Assembly (NCBI GenBank): GCA_016192145.1
Contig: JACPUT010000013.1
Coordinates: forward strand, 1-64,000
Direction: 5' to 3'
Source of the DNA: Acidobacteriota bacterium
Lineage (GTDB): Bacteria > Acidobacteriota > Holophagae > Holophagales > Holophagaceae
DNA length: 64,000 nucleotides
Shown: piece by piece, positions 32,210-40,814 of the stretch
Layout of the letters: every line of letters begins with the position of its first letter
How positions within the stretch are numbered: position 1 is the first letter of the stretch
The notes under the pieces: generated by a model
Database searches by the model: none
Seen by the model: only the letters and a program-made list of their open reading frames with translations
What the model was told of the DNA's origin: nothing
Translations under genes and position numbers: made by a program

Positions 32210-34462
32210 TTAAGCGCCGACCGCCTCGCTGACGCCGCACTCCGAGCACCGTATGAACCACTGCCCCTTGCGGGTGCTGGGGATGACGCGCCGGGCCTCG
32301 CCACAGGTGGGGCAGGGGGTGGGCAGGGGGGCATTGAGGCCCTGCTCGCGGTTGCAGGCCACGCAGACCTTCCGCCCGGACTTCTCCTCGCGCACGGGGC
32401 CCTGGCAGGCTTCGCAGCGGATGGCGGGCGCGCCCTGCTCGTCGCAGTCGAAGGCCACGGGGCAGTCGGAATCCTTGGAGCCATCGCACCGGGCGTAGGT
32501 GCGCCCCTCCCACGTCCGCAGCCGGAGCGTTGAAGCACACCGCGGACATGCGCCAATCTCCGGCCCCGTCACGGGCCTTTTCACTCCCTTCGGGGCGGAA
32601 CTCCGAAGGGTCTGGATGAGGTCGCGGACGAAGCCCTTGATCTCGTCCATGAAGCCATCTCGCTGGGCTTCGCCCCGGCGCATGGATTCCAGCTTGGCCT
32701 CCCACTCCCCCGTGAGCTGGGGGCTCTTGATGCGTTCATCCGGGATGGACTGGATGAGGGCGATGCCTTTTTCGGTGGGCACGAGGGCCGTGCGCTTGCG
32801 CTCGGCGTAGCCGCGTTGGAGGAGGGTCTCGATGATGGCGGCGCGGGTGGCGGGGGTGCCCAGGCCGCGGTCCTTGAGGGCGCCCTTCAGGGCCTCGTCG
32901 TCCACGAAGCGGCCGGCACCCTGCATGGCCCCCAGCAGATCCGCCTCGGAGAGGCGCTTGGGCGCCGAGGTCTTGCCCTCCTTGGGATCGAAGCCCAGCA
33001 CCTCCGCGGCCTGGCCCTTCTTGAGGGGTGGGAGACCCTGGTCCTCCTCGTCGTCCTCCTCTGGGGCCTCGCCCTCGGGGTCGGGGTCCTTGGCCTTGGC
33101 TTCCTTCGGGGCCTTGCGCTGGGGCGGATCCACTTCGGCCCAGCCCAGCTGCTTCATGACGGCGCCCGTGGCCTTGAAGGCCTCGCCCTCGATCTCCGTC
33201 AGCACCGTCGTGCGGGCCACGATGCGATCGGGCCAGTGGGCGGCCAGGAAGCGGCGCGCCACGAGGAGGTAGAGGGCGGCCTCGTCGCCGTGGAGGCCCT
33301 GGGCGGGCACCTCCGTGGGCACGAGGGCGCTGTGGTCCTCCACCTGGCTATCGTCCACGAATCGCTTGCCCAAGCTGACGGGCCAGCGTTTTCGGAGGTC
33401 CTGGATGAAGGGCTCCAGCTCGTTGAACTGGCCGTCCGCCAGGGCTTTGATCCAGCGGGGGGCCTTGGCCACGTCCGCCTTGGTGAGGTGGCGGCTGGCC
33501 GTACGGGGGTAGCTGAGCAGCTTCTTCTCGTAGAGGCTCTGGGCGATCTCCAGCGTGCGCTCGGCGCTCCAGCCGAAGCGCTGGTTGCCCGCCTTCTGCA
33601 GGGCCGTGAGGTCGTAGAGGAGCTCGGGGGCCTTCTTTTCCGTCTTGGCCTGGACGCTGGCCACCTTGGCGCCGTGGCCCGTGAGCTTCTCCGCCAGGGC
33701 CTTGGCTTCAGCCTCGGACTTGAACCGCTCCACCGTCTCGCCATCGGCGATCTGTTGCCACTTGCCCTTCCAGGTGCCCTCGGGCACCTGGAACTTCGCC
33801 CATAGCACCCAGAAGGTCTGCGGTTTGAAGTCCCTCAATTCCAGCTCGCGATTCACCAGAATCGCGAGGGTAGGCGTCTGCACGCGGCCCACGCTGTACA
33901 CGCCCTCGCCGCCGGCGCGGCGCATGAGCAGGGTCTGGGCCCGGGTGGCGTTGATGCCCACGAGCCAATCGGATTCCTGGCGGCTGCGGGCGGCATCGCG
34001 CAATCCCGCGTAGGCTTCCCCGGGCTTGAGCTTGCCGAAGGCCTCGCGGATGGCCTCCTCCGTGAGGCTGCTCGTCCAGAGGCGTTTCACGGGTTTGGTG
34101 CAGCCGCTGAGGCGGTAGACGAGATCGAAGATGAGCTCGCCCTCGCGCCCGGCGTCCGTCGCGTTCACCACCTCCGTCACCTCGGCGCGGTTCAGCCATC
34201 CGGCCACGGTTTCGTACTGATCCTTCGTACGTTCGATGGCCGCGTAGCGGAAGGCCTCGGGCACGATGGGCAGGGCCTCCATGCGCCAGGACTTCAGTGC
34301 GGGATCGTAGCCCTCGGGCTGCAGGGCCTCCACGAGGTGGCCCACGCACCAGGTCACGGCGAGGCCCTGGCCCGTGATGGCGTTCCGCCCGGAGCCGCTC
34401 AGGCCCAGGGCCTGGGCGATGGCCCGGCCCATGCTGGGTTTTTCGGCGACGATGAGGCGCAT
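32210..34462 (-). CDS. topB: DNA topoisomerase III (type IA)
   Basis: Type IA topoisomerase of 750 aa. The Toprim domain begins RLIVAEKPSMGRAIAQAL and carries NATDAGREGELIFDLVY (catalytic acid and DxD-like region). Later come SVGRVQTPTLAILV and the active-site Tyr in LLSYPRTASRHL. An unusual acidic insertion (PEGEAPEEDDEEDQG) sits near residue 480. The C-terminus has Cys clusters of zinc-ribbon type (CPRC, CDGSKDSDC, CEAC...CVAC, CPTC...CSEC), more often seen in TopA. The N-terminal sequence and lack of TopA features favour TopB. It converges on the feo operon, 12 bp from its end. Confidence 0.92.
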   Translation of the reverse strand: MRLIVAEKPSMGRAIAQALGLSGSGRNAITGQGLAVTWCVGHLVEALQPEGYDPALKSWRMEALPIVPEAFRYAAIERTKDQYETVAGWLNRAEVTEVVNATDAGREGELIFDLVYRLSGCTKPVKRLWTSSLTEEAIREAFGKLKPGEAYAGLRDAARSRQESDWLVGINATRAQTLLMRRAGGEGVYSVGRVQTPTLAILVNRELELRDFKPQTFWVLWAKFQVPEGTWKGKWQQIADGETVERFKSEAEAKALAEKLTGHGAKVASVQAKTEKKAPELLYDLTALQKAGNQRFGWSAERTLEIAQSLYEKKLLSYPRTASRHLTKADVAKAPRWIKALADGQFNELEPFIQDLRKRWPVSLGKRFVDDSQVEDHSALVPTEVPAQGLHGDEAALYLLVARRFLAAHWPDRIVARTTVLTEIEGEAFKATGAVMKQLGWAEVDPPQRKAPKEAKAKDPDPEGEAPEEDDEEDQGLPPLKKGQAAEVLGFDPKEGKTSAPKRLSEADLLGAMQGAGRFVDDEALKGALKDRGLGTPATRAAIIETLLQRGYAERKRTALVPTEKGIALIQSIPDERIKSPQLTGEWEAKLESMRRGEAQRDGFMDEIKGFVRDLIQTLRSSAPKGVKRPVTGPEIGACPRCASTLRLRTWEGRTYARCDGSKDSDCPVAFDCDEQGAPAIRCEACQGPVREEKSGRKVCVACNREQGLNAPLPTPCPTCGEARRVIPSTRKGQWFIRCSECGVSEAVGA

Positions 34463-34498
34463 CCAATCAGGCTAACGCAGGGCGCGGGTGCCGGCCCA

Positions 34499-34667
34499 AA
34501 GTCCATGGTCCTTAGTCCTTAGTCCTTAGTCCTTGGTCCTTGGTCCTTAGCTCAAGTCGACCCATTCCGCCCTTGCGATGGTTCCATCAGGTCTGAAAAA
34601 CGAAGGGCTTGTCGAGGCTCAATTCTCGAATGGTGTAGCCAAGGACCAAGGACCAAGGACCAAGGAC
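34499..34667. repeat. Word-hairpin repeat, GTCCTTAG/CCAAGGAC type
   Basis: The left arm is seven tandem GGTCCTTA/AGTCCTT units (34501-34550). The right arm is four AAGGACC units (34639-34667) ending next to the histidine kinase stop codon. The ~88-bp loop contains CGACCCATTCC, reminiscent of the loop stem in the GGCTCTGG elements. Confidence 0.85.
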
Positions 34668-36389
34668 TCAACCCGCCATGAGCTTGCCCTGCACCAGTTC
34701 TCGCACGAGGTTCATGAGCTCCGCCCGCCCCTGGGCGCCCTTGCGGAGGATGCGGTGAACCTGGGGTACCTCGAGACGCTTGCGTTCCTCGGGGGTGGGG
34801 TCCTTGGAGGAAAGGACGACCACGGGGATGTCCCGCCAGCGGGGCTCCTTCTGGAATTCAGCCACGAGGCCGAAGCCATCCAGGCCCGGCAGCATCAGAT
34901 CCAGCAGGACGAGATCGGGCGTCTGGCTCCTCAGCAGCTCCAAGGCCGTTTCCCCATCGGGGGCTTCGAGGGGATTCCAGCCGGAGCGGCGGATGATCTC
35001 CACGATGCCGGCCCGGATGATGCCCTCGTCCTCCACGACGAGCACCTGGTGGGGCTGGGCCCCCTTGCGGAACCGGGTCAGGAGGCTGGAGAGGTCTTCC
35101 TGGGACACGGGCTTCTGGAGGAACTCGGCGGCGCCCATGGCGAAACCCCGGGCCCGGTCATCCATCATGGAGACGAGCACCACGGGGATCTTGGCCGTCT
35201 CGGGGTCGCGCTTCAGGTGGGCGAGGACTTCATAGCCGTCCATGCCCTCCATGAGCAGATCCAGGGTGATGATGTCGGGGCTCAGGGCCTTGGCCAGGGC
35301 CAGGCCTTCCTCCCCGTTGGCGGCACTGCCCACCCACAACCCCTCGCGGGTGAGGGCCCGCACGAGCATGTCGCGCATGAGCGGATCATCATCGATGACG
35401 AGGGCCTTGGCCTTGGTGGGCAGGCTCGCGGCGGCGCGGGGGGCGGGGATCGCCTGCTGCTCGCTCAGGGGAAGGTCCACGGTGAAGACGGCCCCGCGGC
35501 CCGGTTCGCTCTCCACGCCCAGCTCGCCGCCCATGAACTCCACGAGCTTCTGGGCGAGGGCCAGCCCGAGGCCCGCGCCACCGTGCTTCTTCGCGGTGCC
35601 TTCGTCGCCCTGGGCGAAGGCCTGAAAGAGGCGTTGGGCCTTCTCCGCGTCGAGGCCGATGCCGGTGTCGCGGACCCGGATCCGGAGCATGCCCTGGGGG
35701 CGCTCGGCGGTGAGCGCCACTTCCCCGCCTTCGGTGAACTTGGCCGCGTTGGAGACGAGGTTCACGACGATCTGCCGCACCTTGCCGCCGTCGATGGAAT
35801 GCGTGCCCAGGAACGGGTCGATGTTCAGCTCGAAGCGGTTGCCCTTCTTGTTCACCACGCCCTTGAGCTGCTCCGCGAGATCGACGAGCAGTTCGTGGAG
35901 ATCCGTGGGCTCGGGGTGGAGGGTCATGCGGCCCGCTTCGATGCGGGCGAGATCCAGCACGTCGTCGATCATGGAGAGGAGGTGCCGCCCCGCGCCCTGG
36001 ATCTTGCCGAGATCATTCACGAGGCCATCGTCGCCGCGATCCTTCGCGTCCTCGGCCGAGAGTTCGCTGTAGAGGAGGATCGCGTTGAGGGGAGTGCGCA
36101 GCTCGTGGCTCATGTTGGCCAGGAAGGCGCTCTTGGCCTTGGAGGCCGTCTGCGCCTGCTCCATGGCGATCATGAGTTGCGTGTTCACGGCCACCAGCTC
36201 GGAGGTGCGCTCGGCCACCTCCCGCTCAAGCCCCTTGCGTTCCCGGCGCGCCATCCACAGGAGGAAGATGGCGAGGGCCCCGAGGGCGCCGGCGAGGGCG
36301 GCGATGGCCATCCACCCCGCGAAGGCGGTTGCGTTGGCAGGTGGCATCATGAGGAGGGTCATGGGCTCAGTTAGGCTCGGAGGGCTCAT
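34668..36389 (-). CDS. Hybrid histidine kinase with two receiver domains
   Basis: Sensor kinase of 573 aa. It has one N-terminal membrane helix (AGWMAIAALAGALGALAIFLLWM) and no sizeable periplasmic sensor, then a short coiled coil. HisKA follows, with the phospho-His in FLANMSHELRTPLNAIL, and HATPase_c has N-box VNLVSNAAKF, DTGIGLD and GGAGLGLALA. Two receiver domains come last: the first has the Asp in IITLDLLMEGMDGYE, the second in LVLLDLMLPGLDG. No HPt or output domain is fused, so the phosphoryl group must pass to a partner. The start is uncertain (ATG 36389 or 36362; the track TTG start is less likely). Confidence 0.9.
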   Translation of the reverse strand: MSPPSLTEPMTLLMMPPANATAFAGWMAIAALAGALGALAIFLLWMARRERKGLEREVAERTSELVAVNTQLMIAMEQAQTASKAKSAFLANMSHELRTPLNAILLYSELSAEDAKDRGDDGLVNDLGKIQGAGRHLLSMIDDVLDLARIEAGRMTLHPEPTDLHELLVDLAEQLKGVVNKKGNRFELNIDPFLGTHSIDGGKVRQIVVNLVSNAAKFTEGGEVALTAERPQGMLRIRVRDTGIGLDAEKAQRLFQAFAQGDEGTAKKHGGAGLGLALAQKLVEFMGGELGVESEPGRGAVFTVDLPLSEQQAIPAPRAAASLPTKAKALVIDDDPLMRDMLVRALTREGLWVGSAANGEEGLALAKALSPDIITLDLLMEGMDGYEVLAHLKRDPETAKIPVVLVSMMDDRARGFAMGAAEFLQKPVSQEDLSSLLTRFRKGAQPHQVLVVEDEGIIRAGIVEIIRRSGWNPLEAPDGETALELLRSQTPDLVLLDLMLPGLDGFGLVAEFQKEPRWRDIPVVVLSSKDPTPEERKRLEVPQVHRILRKGAQGRAELMNLVRELVQGKLMAG

Positions 36390-36504
36390 CGGCGGGGCCA
36401 AAGGGGACCTGATTTATGGGTTCGGGGCCCACCCGAGCCAGGTTGGGGGCCCGGTATTGGCCATTCGGGCCCGGGCTTCGCTACCCTGATCCCAGGGAGT
36501 ACCT

Positions 36505-36930
36505 GTGGCCTTCAACCCCGGATCCAAGCGCGGTGCCATGGCGGACATCAACATGACGCCGCTCATCGACGTCATGCTCGTGCTGCTCATCATCTTCATG
36601 GTGGCCGCCCCCATGCTGACCACGGGCGTGGACGTGAATCTGCCCGAGAGCCGCACCGGGCGGAATCTGGAGAGCGAGGCCCTCACGGTCACCCTCATCA
36701 ACGACGGCCGGATCCAGTTCGGGGAAAAGTTCGTGGCCCTGCCCACCCTGCAGAACCAGCTGAAGAAGAAGGCCGGGGAGGGCCCCAAGCGGCCCGTGAT
36801 GGTGCGCTCCGATGCCGCGGTGCCCTACGGCCGGGTGATCCAGGTGGTGGATGCCATCCGGGAGGCGGGCTTCACGCAGGTGGGCTTCGTCACTGCACCG
36901 GCTCCGGCGAAGGCCCCGGAGGCCCCCTGA
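36505..36930 (+). CDS. exbD: ExbD/TolR family protein
   Basis: 141-aa proton-channel subunit: short cytoplasmic N-terminus, membrane helix DINMTPLIDVMLVLLIIFMV with the essential Asp in PLID, and a periplasmic domain (TGVDVNLPESRTG, VMVRSDAAVPYGRVIQVVDAIREAG). The VVDAIREAGF form is shared with TolR. The start is GTG with AGGGAG seven bases upstream. The TGA stop overlaps a possible CTG start of the following tonB/tolA-like gene. No exbB/tolQ lies next to it. Confidence 0.93.
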   Translation: MAFNPGSKRGAMADINMTPLIDVMLVLLIIFMVAAPMLTTGVDVNLPESRTGRNLESEALTVTLINDGRIQFGEKFVALPTLQNQLKKKAGEGPKRPVMVRSDAAVPYGRVIQVVDAIREAGFTQVGFVTAPAPAKAPEAP

Positions 36931-37751
36931 GCCAGGATCTGCAGGCCTTCCTGCGGGAGCGCTCCCACCAGGGCGAGACGAGCCTGGGCCTGGGGCTCGC
37001 CGTGGCGGCGGGCCTGCACCTCCTTCCGCTGGTCTTCGTGTTCTGGCCCCAGAGCCGGACCCCCGACCCTGAACCCGTCAAGGTCACCTGGGTGAACCTG
37101 CCCGCCGCCTCCGCAGGCCCCAGCGGCGGCGCCGCCGGCACGGAGCTCGGCGAGGAAAAGGGCCAGCGCCTGCGTCGGGCCGATGAGGTCGCCCCCGAGC
37201 GCAAGGACGCCACCCCCGGGTCCCTCACGCAGCCGGATCCCTTCGCCTCCCGCGTCACCAAGGGCGCCATCAGCGGCAAGAACGCCGATCCCACGAGCAA
37301 GGGCACCAACACCACCGCCGCCAAGAGCGCCACGCCAGCCCCCGTGCCCCAGGGTGGCGCCGCGGGCAGCGGCAACGGCGGCGGCATCGGCATGGGCACT
37401 CCCGTCCCCGGCCTCCGGGCCACGGCCAGCGCCCAGGGCGGCGTGGGCCTCATCGGCGGCACCGAGGGCGGCACCTTCCCCTACACCTGGTACCTCAACC
37501 AGGTGCAGGCCCAGATCACCGCCAACTGGAACCGCATGGGAGGCCAGCAGGGCCGGGTGCAGGTCTACTTCCGCATCCGCCGGGATGGCAGCCTGGCCGG
37601 AGAACCCAAGCTCGTGAGCGAGAGCGGCAACGCCGCCCTGGACGAGAGCGCCCGCATGGCCGTGCGCCGCGCCCAGCTGCCGCGGTTGCCCGAGGGCTAC
37701 GAGGCGGAATGGCTGGGGGTGTACATGTGGTTCACCTACCTGGGCCAGTGA
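36927..37751 (+). CDS. TonB/TolA-like protein, probable CTG start
   Basis: Single-anchor periplasmic protein with a long Gly/Pro/Ser/Thr linker and a C-terminal TonB domain (YLNQVQAQITANWNRMG, GRVQVYFRIRRDGSLAGEPKLV, ALDESARMAVRRAQLPRLP). The TWYLNQVQAQITANW start is TolA/TonB-like. The first standard start, GTG 37002, would cut into the membrane helix. Reading back in frame restores SLGLGLAVAAGLHLLPLVFVFW and a 20-residue cytoplasmic head down to CTG 36927, which overlaps the exbD TGA and has GGAGG four bases upstream. I use that start (274 aa); from GTG 37002 it would be 249 aa. Confidence 0.75.
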   Translation: MSQDLQAFLRERSHQGETSLGLGLAVAAGLHLLPLVFVFWPQSRTPDPEPVKVTWVNLPAASAGPSGGAAGTELGEEKGQRLRRADEVAPERKDATPGSLTQPDPFASRVTKGAISGKNADPTSKGTNTTAAKSATPAPVPQGGAAGSGNGGGIGMGTPVPGLRATASAQGGVGLIGGTEGGTFPYTWYLNQVQAQITANWNRMGGQQGRVQVYFRIRRDGSLAGEPKLVSESGNAALDESARMAVRRAQLPRLPEGYEAEWLGVYMWFTYLGQ

Positions 37752-38045
37752 GTGGCGCCGGCCGGAGTTAAGCAAAGAAAGCCGGAGATGAACGGAAATG
37801 AACGGAGATGGGCACATCGACCTGCCATCACTGTTCATCACTGTTCATCACTGGTTTTCCTTTTTTGCCTTTTGAATCCACCGCATCTCGCCTAATGCCT
37901 GGCCATCAAAGATCAACCGGTGATGAACAGTGATGAAAAATGATGAACAGTGATGGCACTTGAACGGTCGATCTCCGTCCATCTCCGGCTTTCTTTTCCC
38001 CGGCCCTCTTTGCATCCCGGCCCCGAATCGGTTGAAATCATCACT
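37752..38045. other. Intergenic region dominated by a nested word-hairpin
   Basis: No gene. Nearly all of it is the repeat element at 37774-37996; the remainder (CCCGGCCCTCTTTGCATCCC...) leads into the riboswitch-like leader. Confidence 0.6.
37774..37996. repeat. Double nested word-hairpin, GATGAACGG outside, TTCATCACTG inside
   Basis: Outer arms: AAAGCCGGAGATGAACGG... (37778-37812) against ...ATCTCCGGCTTTCTT (37970-37995). Inner arms: GCCATCACTGTTCATCACTG (37824-37854) against the GATGAACAGTGATGGC series (37917-37957). It uses the same words as the element at 119-366. Confidence 0.85.
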
Positions 38046-38090
38046 GGCGATGGTGTCCGCCCCATAACCGCTTCCCATGCATCGACACGC
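38046..38090 (+). promoter_or_regulatory. Candidate fluoride riboswitch (crcB motif)
   Basis: GGCGATGGTGTCCGCC followed by ATAACCGC matches the conserved 5' half of the fluoride aptamer. The expected pairings are present: pseudoknot GGCG (38046-38049) with CGCC (38058-38061), and P1 GTGTC (38053-38057) with GACAC (38084-38088). The 3' half (GCATCGACAC) departs from the usual GCTGATGACxCC and the second stem is short. The aptamer ends 17 bases before the ATG of a CLC channel gene, a known target class. Control is probably at translation, since no terminator follows. Confidence 0.7.
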
Positions 38091-38107
38091 TCCGTGGAAC
38101 CGTAGGC

Positions 38108-39319
38108 ATGTCGCACCTCCCCGCCCGCATCACCCGCCTGACCTGGGACCTCGCCATGGGGTCCCTGGTGGGCCTCCTCTGCGGTGGCGCGGCAGCGGCA
38201 TTCCTCTTCCTGCTCACGCTGACCATCGGCCTCCGCAAGGCCCATCCCGCCCTGCTGTTCGCGTTGCCCCTGCTGGGCTTGCTCAGCGCCTGGATCTACC
38301 GGCGCTGGGGCGGCACCGCCGAGGGGGGCACGGCCCTCGTCCTCGATGAGGTCACCGAGTGGCGGGGCCAGGTGCCCAGCCGCATGGCGCCCCTGGTGCT
38401 CATCGGCACCCTCCTCGCCCACCTGGGCGGCGCCTCGGTGGGCCGCGAGGGCACGGCCGTGCAGATGGGCGCGGCCCTGGGGCGCACGCTCGCGAAGGCC
38501 CGGGGGCGCCTGGGCGCGTGGCTTCGCCTTACCCGCACCCGCCAGCGGCTCCTCCTCCAGGCGGGCCTCGCGGGGGGCTTCGGGGCCGTGTTCGGAACCC
38601 CGCTGGCGGGCGGGATGTTCGGCCTCGAGGTCGTGGGCCGGGGCGGCCTTCGCACCGAGGGTCTGCTCATCTGCCTCGCCTCCAGCCTCGTGGGGGATCG
38701 CATCGCCCAGGCGCTCGGCAGCCACCACCTGCACTGGACCGCCGCGCCCCCGGAGCTGTCGGGCCTCGTCTGGCTGAGGCTGCTGGCCTTCGCGCCCCTG
38801 GTGGCCGCCGCGGCCTGGGCCTACGTCCACGCGAGCCACGGCCTCGCGGCCTGGACGCGGCTGCGCTTCCCCTGGTGGGCGCGCCCCCTGATCGGCGGGG
38901 TCGCCTTCGCCTGCATGGCGCCCCTCTTCTCCCCGGCCCACCTGAACCTGGGCACGGACTGGTTGCCCCGGATCTTCAGTGGGGGCTCCGTCCCCACGCT
39001 CGCCTTCGCCCTGAAGCTGGCCCTCACCGCCTGGTGCCTGGGTTGGGGCTTCAAGGGCGGCGAGGTGACGCCCCTCTTCGTGAGCGGTGCCCTGCTGGGC
39101 GTCGCCGTGGCGCCCGGCCTGGGGCTGCCCGCGCCCTTCCTGGGGGCCGTGGGCTTCGTCACCCTCTTTGGCGCCGCCTCCCACACGCCGCTCACCAGCC
39201 TGCTGCTGGGGGTGGAACTCTTCGGCACCCCGTTCGCCGCGCCCATCCTCGTGGTGGGGGCCCTGGCCTACGGCCTCGTGGGCGCGCGGAGCCTTTACCG
39301 GCCTGGACCGGCGGGTTGA
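38108..39319 (+). CDS. CLC-family channel/antiporter, probable fluoride exporter
   Basis: Polytopic CLC protein of 403 aa. Family motifs: GGASVGREGTAVQMGAALG (the GREGP-type loop with the gating Glu), GFGAVFGTPLAGGMFGLEV (GxFxxPLAG...E) and GFKGGEVTPLFVSGALLG (GxxGGxxxP). The Thr in GREGT and short length point away from Cl-/H+ antiporters of the ClC-ec1 type and fit prokaryotic CLC-F fluoride/proton antiporters. That subfamily call is inferred, supported mainly by the fluoride-riboswitch-like leader. Expected role: expelling F- from the cytoplasm. Only a weak TAGG is visible before the ATG. Confidence 0.85.
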   Translation: MSHLPARITRLTWDLAMGSLVGLLCGGAAAAFLFLLTLTIGLRKAHPALLFALPLLGLLSAWIYRRWGGTAEGGTALVLDEVTEWRGQVPSRMAPLVLIGTLLAHLGGASVGREGTAVQMGAALGRTLAKARGRLGAWLRLTRTRQRLLLQAGLAGGFGAVFGTPLAGGMFGLEVVGRGGLRTEGLLICLASSLVGDRIAQALGSHHLHWTAAPPELSGLVWLRLLAFAPLVAAAAWAYVHASHGLAAWTRLRFPWWARPLIGGVAFACMAPLFSPAHLNLGTDWLPRIFSGGSVPTLAFALKLALTAWCLGWGFKGGEVTPLFVSGALLGVAVAPGLGLPAPFLGAVGFVTLFGAASHTPLTSLLLGVELFGTPFAAPILVVGALAYGLVGARSLYRPGPAG

Positions 39320-39901
39320 AGAAAAATGGTTCTTCGCACATTTCCGGGGAAAAGCAGGAACGAAGAGGGCCCTTCGGGCCTTCGCCGAGGGTCGCTGCGC
39401 GACCACGCGGAGGTACACGCCCCATGGATCCATTCAGGCCATGGGCGCGGAGCGCGGATGGCCCTGGCGCGACGCGCCCAAGGGCCGCCTGAAGCGGCCC
39501 TTGCTTCAGATGGGGGTCATGGCGGCCCTTTGGGGGGCCGCCCGGACCCCGGCATGAAGAGGGTCCAGCCGCTGAATGGGTCGGCGGGCCTCTGCGCCCT
39601 CTGCGAAGGCCCGCAGGGCCCTCTGCGTCCTCTGCGTTCCATCTTTTCGATTCGAAACGCGAAGCGATCCGTCGTGGCCCAACCCATATTTCGTTGCAGC
39701 GGGACAGGATCCCCGGAAATTCGCGATGAACCAGAAAAATACCAACGCGGAGGTGAGCGGAGAAATGCCGGAGGTGAGCGGAGTAAACCCCATGGGTTCT
39801 TCCTCCGCTCACCTCCGGCTTTTCTCGTCGTTTCTCCGCGAATGTAGTTGATCTTTCCCCACTGCTTCGGATCCGAAACCCTTCGGTGCGACACTGAATC
39901 C
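39320..39901. other. 580-bp intergenic region, hairpin-rich, no gene
   Basis: No ORF with credible coding character. It holds GC stems around GGGCCCTTCGGGCC (39368-39381) and GGGCCGCCTGAAGCGGCCC (39481-39499), a single arm of CTCTGCG words at 39588-39635, and a word-hairpin at 39745-39840. It looks like an accumulation site for repeat elements between the CLC and ArnD-like genes. Confidence 0.6.
39745..39840. repeat. Word-hairpin repeat, GCGGAGGTGA type
   Basis: The left arm CGCGGAGGTGAGCGGAGAAA with a second copy CCGGAGGTGAGCGGAG (39745-39783) faces CTCCGCTCACCTCCGGC...TTTCTCCGCG (39803-39840). The loop is ~19 bp. Confidence 0.85.
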
Positions 39902-40792
39902 ATGAAAGCCATCTCCCTGCGCGTGGACGTCGACACCCTGGAGGGATCCCTCACGGGCATCCCCACGCTGATCCGGCTGCTGGAGAAGCACCGCATGCGG
40001 GCGAGCTTCTACTTCAGCTTCGGGCCCGATAACAGCGGCAAGGCCATCCGCCGCATCTTCCGCAAGGGATTCCTGGACAAGATGCGCCGCACGAACCCCG
40101 GCAAGCTCTACGGCTTCAAAACCATGATGTACGGCACCCTGCTGCCCGCCCCCATCATCTGGAAGCGGGCCGCCGCCGAGATGAAGCTGGCCGCCGCCGC
40201 GGGTCACGAGGTGGGCATCCACGCCTGGGACCACGTGCAGTACCACGACCTCCTGGACCGCAAATCCCGCACGTGGCTGGAGGCCTGGTACCAGGACGCC
40301 CACAAGGCCTACGCCGACATCTTCGGCCACCCCGCCAAGGGCGCCGTGAGCCCCGCCTGGCGGAGCAACGACGCCACGCTGGAGATCCAGGACCGGTACG
40401 GCCTCGACTACGCCGGCGACTGCCGTGGCTTCGAGGCCTTCTACCCCATCGTCAATGGGAAGACCCTCAGGACGCTGCAGGTGCCCACCACGCTACCGAC
40501 CCTGGATGAGCTGCTGGGCCTCGACGGCCGCACCGCGGACGACGTGAACCGCGAAGTGTGGAACCTCGTGCGCGAGGACGCGCTGAACGTCTATGCGCTC
40601 CACACGGAAGTCGAAGGCGGCGCCTTGCACGACACCTTCGACACCTTCCTCGGTGGCCTCAACGATCGGGGCGTGGTGGCCCGCACCCACGCGGAGTGGG
40701 TGCCCGAGCTGAAGGCCGCGAATCCGCCCGCCAAGGCCATGGGCCGGCGCGAAATCGAAGGCCGGGCTGGCTGGGTGAGCTGGGAGGGGTAG
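39902..40792 (+). CDS. arnD: ArnD-like polysaccharide deacetylase family protein
   Basis: NodB-fold deacetylase of 296 aa. The metal-site motifs SLRVDVDTLEGSLTGIP (Asp pair), GHEVGIHAWDHVQYHDLL (HxxxH-type) and GAVSPAWRSNDATLEIQDRYG (catalytic Arg block) match ArnD, the undecaprenyl-phosphate-4-formamido-arabinose deformylase of lipid A modification. Unlike enterobacteria there is no arnBCAT cluster here, so it may act on another lipid-linked sugar. ATG 39902 (MKAISLRVDVD) is preferred to the track start 18 codons upstream. Confidence 0.82.
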   Translation: MKAISLRVDVDTLEGSLTGIPTLIRLLEKHRMRASFYFSFGPDNSGKAIRRIFRKGFLDKMRRTNPGKLYGFKTMMYGTLLPAPIIWKRAAAEMKLAAAAGHEVGIHAWDHVQYHDLLDRKSRTWLEAWYQDAHKAYADIFGHPAKGAVSPAWRSNDATLEIQDRYGLDYAGDCRGFEAFYPIVNGKTLRTLQVPTTLPTLDELLGLDGRTADDVNREVWNLVREDALNVYALHTEVEGGALHDTFDTFLGGLNDRGVVARTHAEWVPELKAANPPAKAMGRREIEGRAGWVSWEG

Positions 40793-40814
40793 CCCCGACC
40801 CAGCGGACCGACTC

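Noticed and set aside
29701-32556. 951-aa minus-strand ORF
   Set aside because: Entirely antisense to feoB, which has every expected motif.
34499-34667. CRISPR-like appearance of repeated GGTCCTTA units
   Set aside because: Units are contiguous without spacers and are mirrored by a complementary arm; no cas genes.
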